Assembly (NCBI RefSeq): GCF_021432385.1
Contig: NZ_JAEACT010000002.1
Coordinates: 2,251,501-2,315,500, forward strand
Direction: 5' to 3'
Source: Clostridium hydrogenum
GTDB taxonomy: Bacteria > Bacillota > Clostridia > Clostridiales > Clostridiaceae
Length of the DNA: 64,000 bases
Positions 60,825 through 64,000 of the stretch are shown piece after piece (the stretch's first letter is position 1; the number at the start of each line of letters is the position of its first letter). Below the pieces are notes generated by a model. It was not told the DNA's origin and searched no databases. It saw nothing but the letters and a program-made list of their open reading frames with translations. Position numbers and translations under genes: made by a program.

Positions 60825-61697
60825 TTATAACCTTCTAAAATCTTCTGGTTTATAGTTGTACTTTCCTTTAAGCACATCATCAATTAATCTAATTATTTTA
60901 TCCTTATCTTCAGGCAAAGTACCGCCTATGGGAACGTAATTTGAAGCATGATTACTCCTAAAAATACAGTTAGATACATTTATATTTTTTATAAGTTCTC
61001 TCATTTCAAGCATAGCTTCATCTGGACTTAAAACTTCAAAATTTCCTAAACTTACTGCTTCATACATTTCAGTATTAGGTTCAACCATCAATGTTAAAGT
61101 TCCCAAATAATCAGGCTCTATGGCATTTATAACTTTTGCAGATTCAACTGCATTTTCTAGCAATTTGCCTTTTCCACCTATTCCTGAAATGAGTGTAGCT
61201 GATAGCTTAATTCCACTTGCTTTAACTTTTTTACCAGCCTCAATTATCTCACTAGACTTAACTCCCTTATTTATGGACTTTAATATTGAATCACTTCCAC
61301 TTTCTATTCCCATATACAACATTTTAAGTCCAAGCTCCTTTAATATGGCAATCTCTTCTTTAGATTTTCTTAAAATATCCTTGGGAGCAGCGTAAGCTGA
61401 TACCTTTTCACATTCTGGAAATAATTCTTTTATTTTTTCTAAAATACTCTTAAGCTGCTCGAAGGGAAGCACAAAAGCATCACCATCCGCTAAGAATATC
61501 TTATTTACGTATTTATAAAGCTTCCTTGCTTCATACAAATCCTTATATACTTCTTCAATATTTTTTATTCTAAATTTTTTATCCTTGTACATACTGCAAA
61601 AACTGCATTTGTTATGTGCACAACCTACAGTAACTTGAATTATAAGACTATACGCTTCACTTGGTGGTCTATAAATTGTACCTTCGTAGTTTATCAT
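60825..61697 (-). CDS. radical SAM protein with CX4CX2C cluster motif
   Basis: The 290-residue product has the cluster motif VGCAHNKCSFCSMYKDKKF, where the first two cysteines are spaced by four residues rather than the usual three. It is followed by FLADGDAFVLP, LKMLYMGIESGSDSILKSIN, LISGIGGKGKLLENAVESA and TLMVEPNTEMYEAV. The pattern fits a clostridial radical SAM group of unknown reaction (YgiQ/Elp3-like barrel without the extra domain). The ribosome site is weak (GGTAATT). The next gene starts about 50 nt downstream on the same strand, but no operon partner explains the role. Confidence 0.85.
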   Translation of the reverse strand: MINYEGTIYRPPSEAYSLIIQVTVGCAHNKCSFCSMYKDKKFRIKNIEEVYKDLYEARKLYKYVNKIFLADGDAFVLPFEQLKSILEKIKELFPECEKVSAYAAPKDILRKSKEEIAILKELGLKMLYMGIESGSDSILKSINKGVKSSEIIEAGKKVKASGIKLSATLISGIGGKGKLLENAVESAKVINAIEPDYLGTLTLMVEPNTEMYEAVSLGNFEVLSPDEAMLEMRELIKNINVSNCIFRSNHASNYVPIGGTLPEDKDKIIRLIDDVLKGKYNYKPEDFRRL

Positions 61698-61748
61698 AAT
61701 ATAAAATTACCAACTTTCATATGTAAATTTTAACTTTCAACTGCTTTT

Positions 61749-62177
61749 CTATGGTTCTTCATACTTATCTATAATACACCATTTACCGTTTACCTTTTTA
61801 ACCGTAAATTTTATTGGTATATTCCACGAGCCACCAACTTCCTTATTTTGTGAATCTTTTATGCTTACAGAATAAGTCATTTTCACATACACCGTATCAA
61901 GTGTTTTACTTTGAGAATTTTCCTTAAGCTTAAAATCTACTTTAAAAGGTTTTTTATAGTTTTCATCATTCACATTATAAACCTTATACACATTTATGCG
62001 ATTAAACACATCTTCTGATATATACCCTGACAATTTATTTGAATATCCCTTATCCGTAGTAAATGACTCCTTTACTACATTATAAATATCAACATAGTGA
62101 TTCTGATTTTTCCAAGCTATAAATAGAATTGCACACATCAAACACAAAATTAAACAAACTATTTTGCTCTTTTTCAT
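61749..62177 (-). CDS. membrane-anchored hypothetical protein
   Basis: The 142-residue product has an N-terminal helix (IVCLILCLMCAILFIAW) that anchors or exports it. The extracytoplasmic part ends in TYSVSIKDSQNKEVGGSWNI and FTVKKVNGKWCIIDKYEEP, which resembles the last strands of NTF2-like DUF4829-type domains. The ATG follows GGGGTG. No signal for a catalytic site is visible. Function unknown. Confidence 0.6.
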   Translation of the reverse strand: MKKSKIVCLILCLMCAILFIAWKNQNHYVDIYNVVKESFTTDKGYSNKLSGYISEDVFNRINVYKVYNVNDENYKKPFKVDFKLKENSQSKTLDTVYVKMTYSVSIKDSQNKEVGGSWNIPIKFTVKKVNGKWCIIDKYEEP

Positions 62178-62226
62178 AACAACACCCCATATTCTAATTT
62201 TATATTTTATTTTGGGCTATGATAAT

Positions 62227-62598
62227 CTATTTTTTAATTTCTTGCGCTTTCTTTTCTGCTTCCTCTATAACTTCTACTCCTACTTTACACAAAACATTAA
62301 TCCCCTTAACAACAGTAACAATCATAAAAGCCTCTACTAATTCTTCCATAGTCAAGCCTGCTTCTATAGCTGCCACAGCATGTGCTTTTGCTCCACTTAC
62401 TTCATCATCTAAACTATCTAATATTGTAAAAATTAACTCTCTTGTTTTTTTAGGCAAATGCCCATTTTCTATTGACTCACGCATTACTAAATAACCTTTT
62501 AAACCATTCTTAGAATATTTAGATAAAGCCTCAGCAAAAGGTGGATTCCATTTTAATTCATTCTTATAATAATTAAGTATATCTTCTAAATCCCTCAT
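62227..62598 (-). CDS. carboxymuconolactone decarboxylase-like (AhpD fold) protein
   Basis: The product is 123 residues from the ATG after GGAGGAGGG. It has LKWNPPFAEALSKYSKNGLK, KKTRELIFTILDSLDDEVSG, AKAHAVAAIEAGLTMEELVE and AFMIVTVVKGINVLCKVG, matching the all-helical CMD/AhpD fold. The CxxC-x3-H peroxidase motif of AhpD is absent; the corresponding stretch reads DEVSGAKAHA. It is therefore unlikely to be a peroxiredoxin-type reductase. The function is open. It stands alone. Confidence 0.8.
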   Translation of the reverse strand: MRDLEDILNYYKNELKWNPPFAEALSKYSKNGLKGYLVMRESIENGHLPKKTRELIFTILDSLDDEVSGAKAHAVAAIEAGLTMEELVEAFMIVTVVKGINVLCKVGVEVIEEAEKKAQEIKK

Positions 62599-62685
62599 GT
62601 CTAACCCTCCTCCATATAAAAACAATTATTCTATAATTTAACTACAAACTATATTATAACATAATCATCTCAATTTAAATATGAA

Positions 62686-62715
62686 TTAAGGAAAGCTATT
62701 TCTAGCTTTCCTTAA
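62686..62715 (-). terminator. hairpin after the YtaF/MntP-like gene
   Basis: TTAAGGAAAGC pairs perfectly with GCTTTCCTTAA. The downstream run on the minus strand is only moderately U-rich (TTCATATTTAAATT). It is about 60 nt past the stop at 62775. Confidence 0.5.
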
Positions 62716-62774
62716 ACATTGATATATTATTTTTATTCTATGCTAATTATTGGTGTAATACTACCTAATTCGTA

Positions 62775-63371
62775 TTATGATAGTACTTGATACAAAGCAA
62801 CTGCTAATAAAACAATACCTGGTATCATAGATATCTTTCCATTAATTTTTTTTGAAAATCCTTTAAGTGCCAAAAAATTACCACCTAAAAGAGCAATTAC
62901 TTCTGCTACTTCCAACAAACATACAGTTAAAACAATTGGAAAACCTGCTACAGCTAAACCTAGGGCTTGGGCAAAATCATCGACCCCTAATCCAAAACCT
63001 ACTACATAATTTTCAAAGAACCCTATTTTTCTTTGACTATCAGAAGAAAAAGGTGGATTCTTTAAGAATTTAGAATAATCATCCTTCTGCTTCCAGCCAT
63101 TATAAAGCATTTTACAACCTACAGCTCCAAGTATAATCGCACTTATCCATGCAGTTACATAATCTGGCATAGTAGTAAATATGAACTTTCCTACAAGCAT
63201 TATACCGTAAGTGGAGGTTGCAGAACCCAAAACCATTATCATAAGCGACTTAAAAGGTAGACGCGTCTTAAAAAGACCATAGGCAACACCAACCGAAAAA
63301 TCATCAGCACTCAGTGTTAATGCCAAGATAAGGATTGAAAAAAATATTATTAAAAATTTAACAATCCCCAT
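62775..63371 (-). CDS. YtaF/MntP-type membrane protein
   Basis: The product is 198 residues from the ATG 9 nt after AAGGAG. Six helices carry two repeated motifs, ALTLSADDFSVGVAYGL and GFGLGVDDFAQALGLAVAG, in which paired aspartates in the membrane probably bind a cation. This is the layout of manganese exporter MntP and of the sporulation membrane protein YtaF; the wording of the first motif is nearer YtaF. A manganese or other cation efflux role is possible but not shown. No manganese riboswitch of the yybP-ykoY type was recognised upstream. Confidence 0.8.
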   Translation of the reverse strand: MGIVKFLIIFFSILILALTLSADDFSVGVAYGLFKTRLPFKSLMIMVLGSATSTYGIMLVGKFIFTTMPDYVTAWISAIILGAVGCKMLYNGWKQKDDYSKFLKNPPFSSDSQRKIGFFENYVVGFGLGVDDFAQALGLAVAGFPIVLTVCLLEVAEVIALLGGNFLALKGFSKKINGKISMIPGIVLLAVALYQVLS

Positions 63372-63557
63372 AAATAACATCTCCTTATTAAAGATATACC
63401 AATTTATTTTGATAGTTCAATTGGTATAACTACAATTCCTCACTTTACATCTTTTGTTTTTAGAGATAACCCTCTTGAAGTTTCAAGTTGGTTACCCATA
63501 ATATACTATGAAAATACCGATAAAATGGTGTTAAAATATTTAATGCCAAACTTTAAA

Positions 63558-63756
63558 CAAAAGTACAGAGTACAGAGTACAATTAAGGTTGATTTACCTT
63601 CCTCTCGTCAGGTAAATCTTAAAACTTAGGTATTGTCAGCTCCGCTGAGCACCGTATATAGTGCTATTACATGAACACCCAAAAATAAGTTTTAAGATTT
63701 TCTGCAGCAAAGCGAAAGAAAATCCTCCTTAACTGTACTTTGTACTCTGTACTCTA
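63558..63756 (-). repeat. heptamer-flanked palindromic element, copy 10
   Basis: Left CAGAGTA, CAGAGTA, CAATTAA, GG after a shifted CAAAAGTA unit; right TTAACTG, TACTTTG, TACTCTG, TACTCTA. The core is in reverse orientation, with CAGCTCCGCTGAGC as a small hairpin. Confidence 0.88.
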
Positions 63757-63800
63757 AATAATGGTTTGCATTTTTTAATTACGCCTAAAACAATTCTTTT

Positions 63801-63851
63801 AGGCTATGTCTTAAATAAGTGTTGTTTTCACACTTATTTAAGACATAGCTT
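63801..63851. repeat. GGCTATG-type hairpin, copy 2
   Basis: GGCTATGTCTTAAATAAGTG and its inverse CACTTATTTAAGACATAGC form a stem of about 21 bp with a 7 nt loop, nearly the same as 14775-14826. Confidence 0.75.
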
Positions 63852-63931
63852 CCTTTAGTATTTCGGCTATTTTTAAAAGAATGTTGATATGATGTGTTGA
63901 CTTTTATGGACTCTTAGGATTGCTCGTTTAT

Positions 63932-63998
63932 AATTTGCGTAATTTTGACTAGGACGGTCAAAGCCATTTAGGCATCAGGATGATGCATCTAAATGGGT
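63932..63998. other. two adjacent hairpins at the window edge
   Basis: TTTTGAC-TAGGAC-GGTCAAA and then CCATTTAG-GCATC-AGG-GATGC-CTAAATGG form two consecutive stems that end at the edge of the window. They could be the start of a structured RNA, a terminator pair, or the end of a mobile element. No known riboswitch class was matched. The gap 63372-64000 otherwise holds repeats only. Confidence 0.4.
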
Positions 63999-64000
63999 AG

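Noticed and set aside
63932..64000. Possible cyclic di-GMP (GEMM-I) riboswitch because of AAAGCC...GGGTAG spacing
   Set aside because: The GNRA-loop hairpin and GCAAACC segment of that class are absent and the sequence is cut at the border.

Overview
The window is an AT-rich, low-GC Gram-positive chromosome segment, most likely Clostridium sensu stricto. The evidence is strong AGGAGG-type ribosome sites, an anaerobic enzyme set (pyruvate:ferredoxin oxidoreductase, a CooS-family protein, a flavodiiron protein, flavodoxin, several radical SAM enzymes), sporulation-type proteins (Spo0E-like, SpoVB-like, SpoIID-domain, YtaF-like, DUF3787) and codon use rich in A/T. The species cannot be fixed from the sequence alone.

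Layout. 1-0.8 kb: the end of a gene cluster running leftwards, with two small membrane proteins of the kind found in Gram-positive type IV secretion or conjugation clusters. 1.2-4.7 kb: small regulators and a secreted Ig-like (Big_2) protein. 4.9 kb: tRNA-Glu(CTC). 6-13.5 kb: arginase, two GyrI-type ligand-binding proteins (one a MerR regulator), an XRE-TPR regulator coupled to an ABC exporter, and a GNAT acetyltransferase. 13.5-26.8 kb, all on the minus strand: iron alcohol dehydrogenase, chemoreceptor, membrane protein, metallophosphoesterase, M1 peptidase, methyltransferase, Fmt-like formyltransferase, flavodiiron protein, HelD-like helicase. 26.9-30 kb: nadABC operon for NAD synthesis. 30.2-38.6 kb: B12-radical SAM enzyme, zinc phospholipase C-like protein with a beta-propeller partner, ferritin-like protein, SpoVB-like flippase, and a membrane gene pair followed by an internally deleted copy of one member. 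39-45 kb: flavodoxin, then a TetR regulator with three matching operators and the MMPL exporter it probably controls, followed by a metallo-beta-lactamase-fold gene. 45.5-55.3 kb: large SpoIID surface protein, FUSC-type membrane protein, and a cooS-like gene in tandem with the PFOR gene. 56-64 kb: sortase-type beta-mannanase, aminoglycoside nucleotidyltransferase-like protein, radical SAM protein, small proteins and a YtaF/MntP-like membrane protein.

Two things stand out. First, nearly every longer intergenic gap holds long palindromic repeats. The commonest is an element of about 200-290 bp whose two ends are inverted arrays of tandem heptamers (consensus CARWKYA) in two sequence flavours, closed around a structured core. 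Ten complete and two half copies are present, often nested inside other palindromic repeats. One copy supplies the last codons of nadC. Second, the CooS-family protein lacks a cysteine normally needed for the Ni,Fe active-site cluster. It therefore resembles the deviant CooS-V type rather than a true CO dehydrogenase, and it sits in one transcription unit with PFOR.

No transposase, phage gene or CRISPR array was found. All family names rest on motifs read by eye; no database search was run.
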